Origin: Bacteroides sp. OM05-12 | GTDB lineage: Bacteria; Bacteroidota; Bacteroidia; Bacteroidales; Bacteroidaceae | Direction of reading: 5' to 3' | Assembly (NCBI RefSeq): GCF_003438995.1 | Contig: NZ_QSUN01000008.1 | Span: 17,658-81,657, forward strand | DNA: 64,000 nucleotides | In this document: positions 9,097-18,479 of the stretch, one piece after another | Numbering within the stretch: position 1 is the stretch's first letter | Layout: every line of letters begins with the position of its first letter | Position numbers and translations under genes: made by a program | Notes under the pieces: generated by a model | Seen by the model: the letters and a program-made list of their open reading frames with translations, nothing else | What the model was told of the DNA's origin: nothing | The model's database searches: none

Positions 9097-10464
9097 ATGC
9101 CCAACACAGATAACAATCCGCATATATTAGGAACGGAACGCATCGGAAAGCTCTTGCTCCAATATTCCATTCCTGCTATCATCGGAATGACGCTGACTTC
9201 CTTATACAATATAATAGACAGCGTATTTATCGGTCACGGTGTAGGTCCGCTGGCAATATCCGGATTAGCTATCTCTTTCCCGTTGATGAATCTCATCATG
9301 GCTTTCTGCACATTGGTCGGTGTAGGCGGAGCAACCATTTCATCCATCCGGCTCGGGCAGAAAGATAAGCACGGGGCTTCGGAAGTATTGGGAAATGTAT
9401 TGATGCTTTGTATTATAAATGCAGTACTTTTCGGCTCTGTGTCACTTTATTTTCTGGACGATATACTCCGTTTCTTCGGAGCAAGCGAAGGCACATTGCC
9501 CTATGCACGGGATTTCATGCAGATAATATTGCTTGGTACACCTATATCTTACACCATGATAGGACTGAACAATGTGATGCGGGCTACAGGTTATCCGAAA
9601 AAAGCAATGCTTACCTCTATGGTGACAGTAGGATGCAACATTGTACTGGCTCCTATCTTTATCTTTCATTTCCAATGGGGTATGCGCGGAGCAGGCACGG
9701 CAACGGTCATTTCTCAATTCGTCGGTATGGTCTGGATACTTTACCACTTCATGAATAAAGAAAGCTACATCCATTTTGAGAAAGGGCTTTACCGTCTTAA
9801 ACGACGCATTGTCATGAGTATTTTCGGCATCGGGATGTCTCCTTTTCTGATGAACGTATGTGCATCCGCAGTAGTTATCATTATTAATAACAGTTTGCAA
9901 ACCAACGGAGGTGACCTTGCCATCGGTGCCTACGGTATCATCAACCGGGTACTGACGCTGTTTGTTATGATCGTATTGGGACTAACCATGGGAATGCAAC
10001 CCATTATCGGTTATAACTTCGGGGCAAAAGTATTTGAGCGTGTGCGTAAGACTTTAAAATACGGCATCATAACGGGGATTGTCATTACAAGTGTCGGTTT
10101 TATCGCCTGCGAACTCTTTCCACATGTTATCGTAGCCATGTTTACTGACAATGCGGAACTGACGGAGATCGCTTATACAGGTTTACGAATCACCGTTATG
10201 CTGTTTCCACTCGTAGGTTGTCAGATTGTAATCACCAACTTCTTTCAATCAATCGGTATGGCGAAGATATCGATTTTCCTGTCTCTATCCCGCCAATTGC
10301 TTTATCTGTTGCCGTTCCTGTTATTCTTTTCATCCGTCTGGGGTGTAAAGGGCGTATGGAGCAGTATGCCTGTATCCGATTTCCTGGCATTCGTCACAGC
10401 AGTTCTTATGCTTCTTTACCATCTGAAAAAGATGAAAAAGAAATACGCTGCGGCAGTTCTTTAG
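9097..10464 (+). CDS. MATE family multidrug/metabolite efflux transporter
   Basis: The 455-residue product has twelve predicted helices in two similar halves, as in MATE antiporters that expel cationic drugs or metabolites with Na+ or H+ entry. Visible landmarks are the N-terminal IGKLLLQYSIPAIIGM, the helix SLYNIIDSVFIGHGVG, the second-half MQPIIGYNFGAK, and FFQSIGMAK. I chose the ATG at 9097 over an upstream in-frame TTG, because the TTG lies within the -7 box. The 3' end overlaps the end of the convergent aldo/keto reductase gene by 4 bp. Substrate unknown. Confidence 0.92.
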   Translation: MPNTDNNPHILGTERIGKLLLQYSIPAIIGMTLTSLYNIIDSVFIGHGVGPLAISGLAISFPLMNLIMAFCTLVGVGGATISSIRLGQKDKHGASEVLGNVLMLCIINAVLFGSVSLYFLDDILRFFGASEGTLPYARDFMQIILLGTPISYTMIGLNNVMRATGYPKKAMLTSMVTVGCNIVLAPIFIFHFQWGMRGAGTATVISQFVGMVWILYHFMNKESYIHFEKGLYRLKRRIVMSIFGIGMSPFLMNVCASAVVIIINNSLQTNGGDLAIGAYGIINRVLTLFVMIVLGLTMGMQPIIGYNFGAKVFERVRKTLKYGIITGIVITSVGFIACELFPHVIVAMFTDNAELTEIAYTGLRITVMLFPLVGCQIVITNFFQSIGMAKISIFLSLSRQLLYLLPFLLFFSSVWGVKGVWSSMPVSDFLAFVTAVLMLLYHLKKMKKKYAAAVL

Positions 10465-11843
10465 AACTCCCGCCCTTGCTTTAAATCCTCAACGAATTTA
10501 TCGATACGCGCCATTTCTTTCGCTATCTGAATGCTTTGCGGACAATGGCTTGTGCATTGATCACAACCCACACAATGACTGGCCTGACGCAATTTAGGTA
10601 CACTGCGGTCATAACCGATCAGAAATGCCCTGCGCGCTTGTCTATAATTCTCATCCTGACTGCTTTTGGGAATATTACCTTCATTGACACATCGATTATA
10701 ATGCAGCAGGATAGCCGGAATATCCAAACCATACGGACAAGGCATACAATACTTGCAGTCATTACACGGAATGGTAGGGTACTTCAACATCATCTGTGCA
10801 GTTTCTTCCAGCAATTCAAATTCCTCTTCACTACATGGTTCAAGCGGAGAATAAGTAATTATGTTGTCCTGCAAATGCTCCATATAAGTCATTCCGCTTA
10901 AAGCAGTCAGCACCAACGGAAACGAACCGGCAAAGCGGAACGCCCATGATGCCACACTCTTGTCTGGACGACGTTGTTTAAGCAAGGCTACCAAATGGTC
11001 GTTCAGTCGTGACAACCGTCCTCCTAAAAGCGGCTCCATAATAACGACAGAGATATTACGCTTCTCCAGTTCCTTATAAAGATATTCCGCATTGACATTC
11101 CGCCCCTGCGCATGTCTCCAGTCAGCATAGTTCATCTGTATTTGTACGAAGTCCCATTTCACATCCAAGGATAACATGTAATCAAACACATCCACATCTC
11201 CGTGAAACGACCATCCGAGATTACGAATACGTCCCGCCTCTCGTTCCTTAACCAAGAAATCCAGCATTCCGTTATCTATATAACGGTCATTCACCAACTG
11301 TATACCGGAGCCTCCGCCTACGGAATGCAGCAGGTAATAATCAAGATAATCCACTTGCAACTCCTTGAACGACTGGTAATACATGGCAAGAGAATTCTCC
11401 CGTGTATAGTTAGAAAAGTTAGACAACTTTGTAGCCAAAAAGAATTTCTCTCTCGGATGCCTCTTCAAAGCAATACCCGTAGCCTTCTCCGACATTCCCT
11501 GACAATAGACGGGTGCAGTATCAAAATAATTAACGCCATGCTCAATGGCATAATCCACCAATGTATTAACCGCTTCCTGATCGATTATTTCTCCATTCCC
11601 ATCCGGTGCCGGCATGAGCGGCCAACGCATACAGCCGTATCCCAGCAAAGAAACTTTGTCTCCCGTAGAGGGATTAGTACGATAAGTCATTTTGTCGAGT
11701 GGAACCTCTCCTATATTATAATGATCTGCCGACTTACGCTCCGGCTTACACCCATAAAAAACAGCTGTCGATACAAAAACTCCACTACCGAGAACTTTCA
11801 AAAAGCTCCGGCGATTTATATTATTTCTATTTTCTTTTTTCAT
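10461..11843 (-). CDS. Ferredoxin-type aldo/keto reductase with Tat signal
   Basis: The 460-residue protein starts with a twin-arginine motif NRRSFLKVLGSG followed by a hydrophobic run and a Cys (YGC), indicating export by Tat and perhaps a lipid anchor. The aldo/keto reductase barrel follows (GYGCMRWP, FDTAPVYCQGMSE, with the catalytic Tyr in the VY). The C-terminus has two iron-sulfur motifs, CNDCKYCMPCPYG and CVGCDQCTSHCP. The start at 11843 is set by AAAGGAG a few bases upstream; a farther in-frame Met would overlap the previous gene. It follows the polyferredoxin gene by 16 bp, which fits electron delivery from that protein. Substrate unknown. Confidence 0.88.
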   Translation of the reverse strand: MKKENRNNINRRSFLKVLGSGVFVSTAVFYGCKPERKSADHYNIGEVPLDKMTYRTNPSTGDKVSLLGYGCMRWPLMPAPDGNGEIIDQEAVNTLVDYAIEHGVNYFDTAPVYCQGMSEKATGIALKRHPREKFFLATKLSNFSNYTRENSLAMYYQSFKELQVDYLDYYLLHSVGGGSGIQLVNDRYIDNGMLDFLVKEREAGRIRNLGWSFHGDVDVFDYMLSLDVKWDFVQIQMNYADWRHAQGRNVNAEYLYKELEKRNISVVIMEPLLGGRLSRLNDHLVALLKQRRPDKSVASWAFRFAGSFPLVLTALSGMTYMEHLQDNIITYSPLEPCSEEEFELLEETAQMMLKYPTIPCNDCKYCMPCPYGLDIPAILLHYNRCVNEGNIPKSSQDENYRQARRAFLIGYDRSVPKLRQASHCVGCDQCTSHCPQSIQIAKEMARIDKFVEDLKQGREF

Positions 11844-11859
11844 AACCAACTCCTTTGTT

Positions 11860-13368
11860 TTAGATAATACGGTGTCTTTCATGCCCTTCTACATAAATAG
11901 CACTGAACGGGCGGGCAGGACAAAGATTCTCACAAGCTCCACAACCAATGCAACGTTCTGTATTAACTACAGGAATTTTCGGAGAATCCATATCATCGGC
12001 ATCAACAGGTACCATCTGTATTGCTCCCGTCGGACAATGACGGAAGCAATTTCCGCAGTCTACGCCATCCGTTAATACTACACAATTTTCTTTTATCCAC
12101 ACCGCATGCCCAATCTGAATAGCAGATTTATCCGCAGCAGTAACCGGACGTATCGCTCCGGCAGGACAAACCTCCGAACACTTTGTACATTCCGGACGAC
12201 AATATCCCCGTTCATAAGACATCTCAGGTTGCATTAATTTCATCAGGTCACCGGATGGACGTAACACTTGATTCGGACACGCTGAAACACAAAGTTGACA
12301 GCCCGTGCAGTGCTGCGCCAAATGACCGATACTTAGCGAACCGGCAGGGGTTATAGGCGTGCTACGATTAGGAATTTTCTTATCTTCAATCGCAGCTAAA
12401 CCACCATCCACTTTCTTCTCCTGTGCTTTAATGACAGAAGTCGCAGCAAATAAAGCGGTCACAGAAAGAAAATCTCTACGTGCATTGCTCACTTGTTTGG
12501 ATGAGCCGGAATTTTCTACCGTATTATTACCTGCGAGTTTCTCCTTTGCCAATGATTTATGTTCATACGTTATCGCATTCTGACGACACTTGTCCATGCA
12601 ATCCATACAAGCGACACAACGACTGTAATCTATCTTATGTTCTTTTGAATTTATGCAAGAAGCCTTACAATTACGGGCACATAATCCGCAACCATTGCAT
12701 TTTTCCGTATCAATAACCGGTTTTAAGAAAGAATATCTGGCAAGGAAACCCAATATCGTACCTACCGGACAAATCGTATTACAGTAAGTACGCCCGTTAC
12801 GCCAAGCCAAAACTATGAGGACAACAAATGTGACAGCAGCAATAACAAAGGTAGATAAGCTCTTCATCCATATATCTACGGTATAAAATGCATAACTGTC
12901 CATCCGTTCGGCTATATAAGCAAAGAAATTGTTTCCCCATTGATAGATAGGAGCAAATAAGTTTGAGGCAATCCGTCCGTATGAACTATAAGGTGCCAGT
13001 AATGCTACAAACGAGCCGATTCTTGCAACAAGTGCAATAACAAATACTGCCAGCACTCCATATCGTAACCAGACCAATGTCGGGGAGTAACGAAACCGAT
13101 TCTTTTTTCTTTTTCCGGCCATCCACGATACTACATCTTGGAATACACCAAGCGGACATATAACCGAACAGTATATACGTCCGAATATCAAAGTCAGAGC
13201 TATAAGAAAAACTACCACTCCTACGTTCAATGCCAGCAATGCCGGCAAGAACTGTACTTTAGCCATCCACCCAAACCATGCATGCAATGTTCCTGTAAAA
13301 TCAAGGAACAGAAGTGTAATTAGGACAAAGAAAAAAATAGCAAAAGCTATTCTGATTTTACGTAGCAT
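11860..13368 (-). CDS. Membrane polyferredoxin, NapH-like half fused to an exported ferredoxin half
   Basis: The first ~200 of 502 residues are membrane helices with the paired cysteine motifs YCSVICPLG and YCNTICPVG typical of NapH/CcoG/RdxA-type proteins. Next come ferredoxin motifs CNGCGLCARNC and CVACMDCMDKC. Near residue 295 there is an internal twin-arginine-like sequence ARRDFLSVTALFAATS, then four more cysteine clusters (CTGCQLCVSACP, CTKCSEVCP, CGNCFRHCP, CIGCGACENLCP). This looks like a NapH-like membrane protein joined to a NapG-like Tat-exported ferredoxin. It would pass electrons from the quinone pool to the downstream exported reductase. A -7 box precedes it. Confidence 0.88.
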   Translation of the reverse strand: MLRKIRIAFAIFFFVLITLLFLDFTGTLHAWFGWMAKVQFLPALLALNVGVVVFLIALTLIFGRIYCSVICPLGVFQDVVSWMAGKRKKNRFRYSPTLVWLRYGVLAVFVIALVARIGSFVALLAPYSSYGRIASNLFAPIYQWGNNFFAYIAERMDSYAFYTVDIWMKSLSTFVIAAVTFVVLIVLAWRNGRTYCNTICPVGTILGFLARYSFLKPVIDTEKCNGCGLCARNCKASCINSKEHKIDYSRCVACMDCMDKCRQNAITYEHKSLAKEKLAGNNTVENSGSSKQVSNARRDFLSVTALFAATSVIKAQEKKVDGGLAAIEDKKIPNRSTPITPAGSLSIGHLAQHCTGCQLCVSACPNQVLRPSGDLMKLMQPEMSYERGYCRPECTKCSEVCPAGAIRPVTAADKSAIQIGHAVWIKENCVVLTDGVDCGNCFRHCPTGAIQMVPVDADDMDSPKIPVVNTERCIGCGACENLCPARPFSAIYVEGHERHRII

Positions 13369-13428
13369 AATTATCCTTTATTCGTTTTTAATTATTAGAT
13401 TTCAATGTCATTTCATATATTAATTGTG

Positions 13429-13436
13429 CAAAAATA
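13429..13436 (-). promoter_or_regulatory. -7 box of the polyferredoxin-aldo/keto reductase operon
   Basis: On the minus strand TATTTTTG matches TAnnTTTG, 60 bp before the start codon. Confidence 0.5.
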
Positions 13437-13514
13437 CATATTTCCAGTATAAAAAGAAACATTTATTATAAAATCTCTTACCTTTTATATAAATTCGAGC
13501 TACAAACCATTGTA

Positions 13515-13543
13515 TTGTATTTCAGTTTTATTTCCTATCTTTG
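13515..13543 (+). promoter_or_regulatory. Promoter of the GH29 gene
   Basis: TTG at 13515-13517 and TATCTTTG at 13536-13543 are separated by 18 bp, a standard Bacteroides sigma-ABfr promoter. It lies 25 bp before the start codon. Confidence 0.65.
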
Positions 13544-13568
13544 ATGCGAATCTTAACAATTACAACAT

Positions 13569-14900
13569 ATGACAAAAAACACACTCTTTAAAAGTCTACT
13601 TGTTTTCGCAGTATTATGCTTAACAACTACCCATTTTTGTAATGCGGACACGAAAGAAAAAAAGTACATTCCGACAGAAGAAAACATGAATTCACGTGAA
13701 GCGTTCAGGGACGATAAGTTTGGAATCTTCTTGCATTGGGGATTATACAGTATGCTGGCACGCGGTGAATGGACTATGACCAACCAAAATCTGAACCGGG
13801 ACGAATATGCAAAGCTTGCTTCCGGATTCTATCCTTCCAAATTCGATGCTCACGAATGGGTATCAGCCATTAAAGCATCCGGAGCCAAATATATTTGTTT
13901 TACTACCCGTCACCATGAAGGTTTCTCCATGTTTCACACACAATGGTCGGATTATAATATCGTAGACGCAACCCCTTTTAAGAGGGATGTGTTGAAGGAA
14001 TTGGCAGATGAATGTCATAAACAGGGAATCGCTCTTCATCTTTATTACTCTCATTTAGACTGGTACCGTGAGGATTATTATCCCCTCGGCAGAACCGGAA
14101 GAGGAACAGGACGGACCAAACACGGAGAATGGAAAACCTATTACCAATTTATGAATAACCAATTGACGGAACTATTAACGAACTATGGCCCGATACGTAC
14201 CATTTGGTTTGACGGTTGGTGGGATCACGATCAAGACCCTGATTTCGATTGGCAACTGCCCGAACAATATGCAATGATTCATCGTCTGCAACCATCCTGC
14301 CTGATTGGTAACAATCATCATCAAATACCTTTTGCAGGAGAAGATATACAAATATTCGAGCGTGACCTGCCGGGAGAAAACAGTTCCGGACTATCCGGTC
14401 AGGACATCAGTGCACTACCGTTGGAAACCTGTGAAACAATGAATGGTATGTGGGGATATAAAATCACCGATCAGGAATACAAATCGCCAAAAACACTTAT
14501 CCACTATTTGGTAAAAGCTGCAGGGAAGAATGCGAACCTGTTGATGAATATCGGTCCGCAACCCAACGGAGAATTGCCGGAAATAGCAATATCACGCTTA
14601 AAAGAAATCGGTGAATGGATGAAAATATACGGAGAAACCATCTACGGAACACGTAGTGGAAGCGTAGCCCCGCATGATTGGGGAGTAACTACCCGAAAAG
14701 AAAACCGTATGTTTGTGCATATTCTTGATTTACCGGATAATGGTTTATATCTTCCTATGACCGAAAAAGTAAAGAAAGCAGTCGTATTCAAAGATAAGAC
14801 TCCGATAAAATATATGCAAGATAAACAAGGTGTAGTACTTAAATTTAAAGAAGCTCCAACAGATATAGATTATGTGATAGAGCTGACATTAGCTGACTAA
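13569..14900 (+). CDS. GH29 alpha-L-fucosidase
   Basis: The 443-residue secreted protein has a signal peptide to about residue 25. The N-terminal barrel shows KFGIFLHWGLYSM, AKYICFTTRHHEGF and the catalytic segment TIWFDGWWDHD, in which Asp215 is the expected nucleophile of retaining GH29 enzymes. The length fits a single-barrel fucosidase with a small C-terminal beta domain. It would remove alpha-L-fucose from host or plant glycans in the periplasm or at the cell surface. cutC follows after 8 bp, so they form one operon, though no shared role is obvious. The GH95 enzyme in this window may act on related sugars. Confidence 0.93.
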   Translation: MTKNTLFKSLLVFAVLCLTTTHFCNADTKEKKYIPTEENMNSREAFRDDKFGIFLHWGLYSMLARGEWTMTNQNLNRDEYAKLASGFYPSKFDAHEWVSAIKASGAKYICFTTRHHEGFSMFHTQWSDYNIVDATPFKRDVLKELADECHKQGIALHLYYSHLDWYREDYYPLGRTGRGTGRTKHGEWKTYYQFMNNQLTELLTNYGPIRTIWFDGWWDHDQDPDFDWQLPEQYAMIHRLQPSCLIGNNHHQIPFAGEDIQIFERDLPGENSSGLSGQDISALPLETCETMNGMWGYKITDQEYKSPKTLIHYLVKAAGKNANLLMNIGPQPNGELPEIAISRLKEIGEWMKIYGETIYGTRSGSVAPHDWGVTTRKENRMFVHILDLPDNGLYLPMTEKVKKAVVFKDKTPIKYMQDKQGVVLKFKEAPTDIDYVIELTLAD

Positions 14901-14908
14901 CTTATCTT

Positions 14909-15655
14909 ATGAACCGGAAATATAAAATAGAAATATGTGCCAATTCCGTAGAAAGCGCGATTGAAGCACAACGGGGAGGCGCTTACAGAGTAGAACTATG
15001 TGCCGGCATACCGGAAGGAGGAACGACACCTTCTTACGGTGAAATTAAAATGGCACGGGAACTGTTAAGTATCCGGCTACACGTGATTATCCGTCCTCGT
15101 GGAGGCGATTTCCTATATACTCCATTAGAACAAAGCATCATGCTGCATGACATCGATATGGCACGTCAACTAGGTGCGGACGGAGTCGTATTCGGATGCC
15201 TGACTCCCGATGGTGATATTGACCTGCCATTAATGGAAAGACTAATGAAAGCATCAGAAGGAATGTCGGTTACTTTTCATCGTGCTTTTGATATGTGTCG
15301 TAATCCACGAAAAGCGCTGGAAAAAATTATTGCCTTAGGTTGCGACAGAATATTAACTTCCGGACAACAAGCCACCGCAGAAAAAGGAATTTCTCTTCTC
15401 AAAGAGTTGAATGTACAGGCTGACGGAAGAATCATCATAATGCCGGGATGCGGAGTGAACAGTGATAATATCCGTAAAATAGCAGAAGAGACCGGAGCTT
15501 CCGAGTTCCATTTCTCCGGACGTTCATCCATCGAGAGTAAAATGAACTACCGGAATCCTGCCGTTTCAATGGGAGGTACCGTAAAAATAGAAGAGTACAG
15601 CAGGGAAATAACAGACCATACTAAAGTAGAAAAAGCCATCGGTAAACTTCTATAA
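14909..15655 (+). CDS. cutC: CutC-family TIM-barrel protein
   Basis: The 248 residues align over the whole length with CutC: KIEICANSVESAIEAQRGGAYRVELC at the start, IRPRGGDFLYT, GADGVVFGCL, VTFHRAFDM, RILTSGQ and IIMPGCGVN. The family was first tied to copper tolerance in E. coli, but that role is disputed, and no metal site is obvious here. It lies 8 bp after the GH29 gene and is followed by a strong hairpin. Confidence 0.93.
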   Translation: MNRKYKIEICANSVESAIEAQRGGAYRVELCAGIPEGGTTPSYGEIKMARELLSIRLHVIIRPRGGDFLYTPLEQSIMLHDIDMARQLGADGVVFGCLTPDGDIDLPLMERLMKASEGMSVTFHRAFDMCRNPRKALEKIIALGCDRILTSGQQATAEKGISLLKELNVQADGRIIIMPGCGVNSDNIRKIAEETGASEFHFSGRSSIESKMNYRNPAVSMGGTVKIEEYSREITDHTKVEKAIGKLL

Positions 15656-15668
15656 AGATTATTATAAA

Positions 15669-15713
15669 GAAGAGAGGCTGCATTTCGTTTATTTTGAAGT
15701 GCAGCCTCTCTCT
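15669..15713 (+). terminator. Terminator of the GH29-cutC operon
   Basis: An 11-12 bp stem (AGAGAGGCTGCA with TGCAGCCTCTCT) and a loop of about 17 nt start 14 bp after the cutC stop. The following T-run is short. It may also serve the convergent transglutaminase gene. Confidence 0.7.
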
Positions 15714-15727
15714 TATTTCAGTATAAC

Positions 15728-18370
15728 CTAAAGTTTATGAATTACTTTCATCAACTGTTCTCCTAAACCAATCGTATAGCCTTGAGATACGAATACTACA
15801 CGATTGAATGTATCGGCTATTACAAATATCGGAAGCTGGTTTCCTCCAACCAGTTTCATTCCGTCAACAATCATTTTCTGAATTTCGCCGTTACTATCTA
15901 TTCCCCATGTAATCGTAGAAGGAAGCCCGGGAAAATCATCCGCATGGAATTTACTTTGCATATTCCGATTCGGAAACAAAAGTACCATTCCTCTGCCCCA
16001 CTGCTCGAAATCTGATTTTAAAGCGGCAATATCACGTAAAGCATGGTTTGTCGGTTCCTGTCCCACGCCCAATATTGCAATGATGTAATACCCACGCCCG
16101 GTCGTATTGAGCAAACTTTGAGGTTCTTCTTTCCCTACCGGTAAAAACATTGCTTCTGCATTCAGATTACCTATAATCTTTACTTCGTCCGGATTATCCT
16201 GCATAACGAGATCAATGTGAGTAGTCTTACCCGGCTCCACATTAAAGAAAGAAACATTCGCAAGCACACTTCCGCTGGCCAAACGAGTACCGGTAGTCAG
16301 CATATAATAACCGGTATCTATTTCTAAAGGTTGTTTCAAAAGTTGTGCCCAACTACTGCTTTCATCTTCCGGGAAGTTCATCAGCCGGAATGTCCCGTCT
16401 TCAAACCGTGATAAAGTATAGTGAGAATAATAAAGCGGATTATCCAAAGCTTTCACCGCCTTATAATCTGCAACCAACATCCCTTTCGGATTATTTTGCT
16501 GCAACTCTTCCGTAAAAGTAACGTCTACCCATTGGTTTGCCCCATCGGCATACTGTACCTTTTCGGTAACTTCATCCACCCGTGCGGGTACACCCAAACT
16601 GCGCAACACGGCCACAAAGAAATTATCTCTCGATTCCTCATCCGTGACACGGACATTCCACACTCCTTCCGGCGACATTAATATTCGGGTAGTATTCATA
16701 TCATTACGAAGAATAATATTCTTATTGCACCAATCTATTAATGTTCTCGGCTCTTTTACGAATCCTTCCGCCAACTCTTTGTCGATATTCTGCTTAAAGA
16801 ACAACTTATAAGGAGTAAGCATTTCATAAGTTATTCTCGGATTAAGCACATATTGGTCGAAAAGTGGAGAAACTACTTCCGGTGTATTCAACAAATGGTC
16901 TGTCAGCACCAAAGCGGGCGTATCACGCAAATCCTTTTCCGAAATAACCTTCAGCAAACGTATAGCCAGCGGTCGTTGTTCCGATGTTGTACTGCTCAAG
17001 AACGACATTATCTCCTGATAATTGCCTCTCGTGGCTGATAGCAGCGGGAGTAATTCATTTACATCTGTTCCTGTTTCTTTCGCAAATTCCTTTATACGTT
17101 CCTCATTCAAGAAAGTTGAGACATAAGCATTACGGATAGAGTCTTCCTGTTCCATACGAATTGTATTTTCGGCTCTCTGCTCTTCGGAAACCGGAACATT
17201 AATGACCTTCTCTACAGGTGGAATAACTTCCAAAGGCAAAGAATAGGCCTCACCCTCGGTCTTATCCAATACTATTTTTAAAATGTCTGTCTTACCGAAA
17301 GATAATTTTCCATAGCCGAACTTCCCGTCTTTCGAAGCCCAAACCAACATATCTCCTTTACCGGCAGTCAGAGATGTTTTCCCGTCTTTATCCGTCATTT
17401 TAGATACTGCCGTATAGAACTCTGCATAGTTATATATCTTAAATTCTACCTTTGCACCTTCAATGGGTTGATCATTCCTATCTACTACATTAATCTCTGC
17501 TTTCGATGTGGAAGCATAATTATCTATCACATTTATCTCTGTATAATTCGGAGTTACTTTTATCACTTCTTCCGGACCGTCATAATGTCCAAAGACCTTA
17601 GTGTGCATCAACATACCACGGGCAGCCGGAGCATTAAACCAGCCTAAATCCAATACCGGTTCCGGTTCACAAGCACCTAAGAAATGCCATTTCCCGTCTA
17701 CCCACGCTTCCACCCAAGCATGATTATCGTCCGTATGCGCCCATCTGGGTGTGTAGACTTGCCTTGCCGGAATACCGACCGAACGCAAAGCGGCAACTAA
17801 GAAGGTCGATTCTTCACCACAACGACCGTATGCGGTCTTCACAGAAGCCAATGGAGAACTTGTGCGGGCATCAGACGGTTTATAAACCACCTTTTCATGA
17901 CACCAATGATTGACTTCCAACACGGCATCCTGCAAAGAAAGATTCTTAACCCGGTCTTTCAACTCTTCGTAAAATACTTGGCGCGCTTCATCCAGATTCT
18001 CATTATTCACCCGATAGGGCAACACAAAGTGACGAAATTCTCGTTCTGGGATTATTTTCCCCCAAGGCATCTCCTCGCGTGCTTTAAAAGCATATTGCAC
18101 ATTCATCAAATGAAAATCACCCGGATAATCCGCTAAATCCGACAATGGCATATATGCATATAGAAAGGTTAAGGCTTCGGATTCTTTCTGGGATAATTGT
18201 CGGTTAAAGATGTCAAACAGATTCCCTTCCGTCAGTACTTCCTTGCGAGCCGCAAAATCATGATTAACAATCTCCCGTTCTTTTGAATCCGTAATAAAGT
18301 GTTGTGAACAAGACAATAAGCTACTCCATAGCATTATTGCCAGTAATGAAAGATAAGTAGGTTTTTTCAT
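15728..18370 (-). CDS. Transglutaminase-domain lipoprotein
   Basis: The 880-residue protein begins MKKPTYLSLLAIMLW with a lipobox SLLSCS, so it is probably lipid-anchored. A transglutaminase-like core is at roughly residues 160-230: YGRCGEES near 183 supplies the Cys and DNHAWVEAW near 212 the His. A second, weaker transglutaminase-like segment follows near residues 560-600 (RDNFFVAVLRSLGVPARV), after a region that looks like a carboxypeptidase-regulatory beta domain. The C-terminus is thioredoxin-like in layout. It may hydrolyse or remodel peptides in the periplasm. The start is set by a -7 box at 18397, which excludes a longer upstream frame. Confidence 0.85.
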   Translation of the reverse strand: MKKPTYLSLLAIMLWSSLLSCSQHFITDSKEREIVNHDFAARKEVLTEGNLFDIFNRQLSQKESEALTFLYAYMPLSDLADYPGDFHLMNVQYAFKAREEMPWGKIIPEREFRHFVLPYRVNNENLDEARQVFYEELKDRVKNLSLQDAVLEVNHWCHEKVVYKPSDARTSSPLASVKTAYGRCGEESTFLVAALRSVGIPARQVYTPRWAHTDDNHAWVEAWVDGKWHFLGACEPEPVLDLGWFNAPAARGMLMHTKVFGHYDGPEEVIKVTPNYTEINVIDNYASTSKAEINVVDRNDQPIEGAKVEFKIYNYAEFYTAVSKMTDKDGKTSLTAGKGDMLVWASKDGKFGYGKLSFGKTDILKIVLDKTEGEAYSLPLEVIPPVEKVINVPVSEEQRAENTIRMEQEDSIRNAYVSTFLNEERIKEFAKETGTDVNELLPLLSATRGNYQEIMSFLSSTTSEQRPLAIRLLKVISEKDLRDTPALVLTDHLLNTPEVVSPLFDQYVLNPRITYEMLTPYKLFFKQNIDKELAEGFVKEPRTLIDWCNKNIILRNDMNTTRILMSPEGVWNVRVTDEESRDNFFVAVLRSLGVPARVDEVTEKVQYADGANQWVDVTFTEELQQNNPKGMLVADYKAVKALDNPLYYSHYTLSRFEDGTFRLMNFPEDESSSWAQLLKQPLEIDTGYYMLTTGTRLASGSVLANVSFFNVEPGKTTHIDLVMQDNPDEVKIIGNLNAEAMFLPVGKEEPQSLLNTTGRGYYIIAILGVGQEPTNHALRDIAALKSDFEQWGRGMVLLFPNRNMQSKFHADDFPGLPSTITWGIDSNGEIQKMIVDGMKLVGGNQLPIFVIADTFNRVVFVSQGYTIGLGEQLMKVIHKL

Positions 18371-18396
18371 AATAAAAGCTTTTAGTAGTTTCCCCA

Positions 18397-18453
18397 CAAA
18401 GATAAAAAAGCCTTTATTCAAAACCAAAATATCACCAAAATTGTTTATATTTG
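18397..18453. promoter_or_regulatory. Divergent promoters of the transglutaminase and antiporter genes
   Basis: On the minus strand TATCTTTG occupies 18404-18397, 27 bp before the transglutaminase start. On the plus strand TATATTTG occupies 18446-18453, 27 bp before the antiporter start at 18480. The two promoters are back to back within 57 bp. Confidence 0.65.
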
Positions 18454-18479
18454 AAGAAAATTTGTCACGTTTAAATGAT

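Noticed and set aside
18441..18479. TTG start for the antiporter gene
   Set aside because: It lies before or in the -7 box TATATTTG at 18446-18453.
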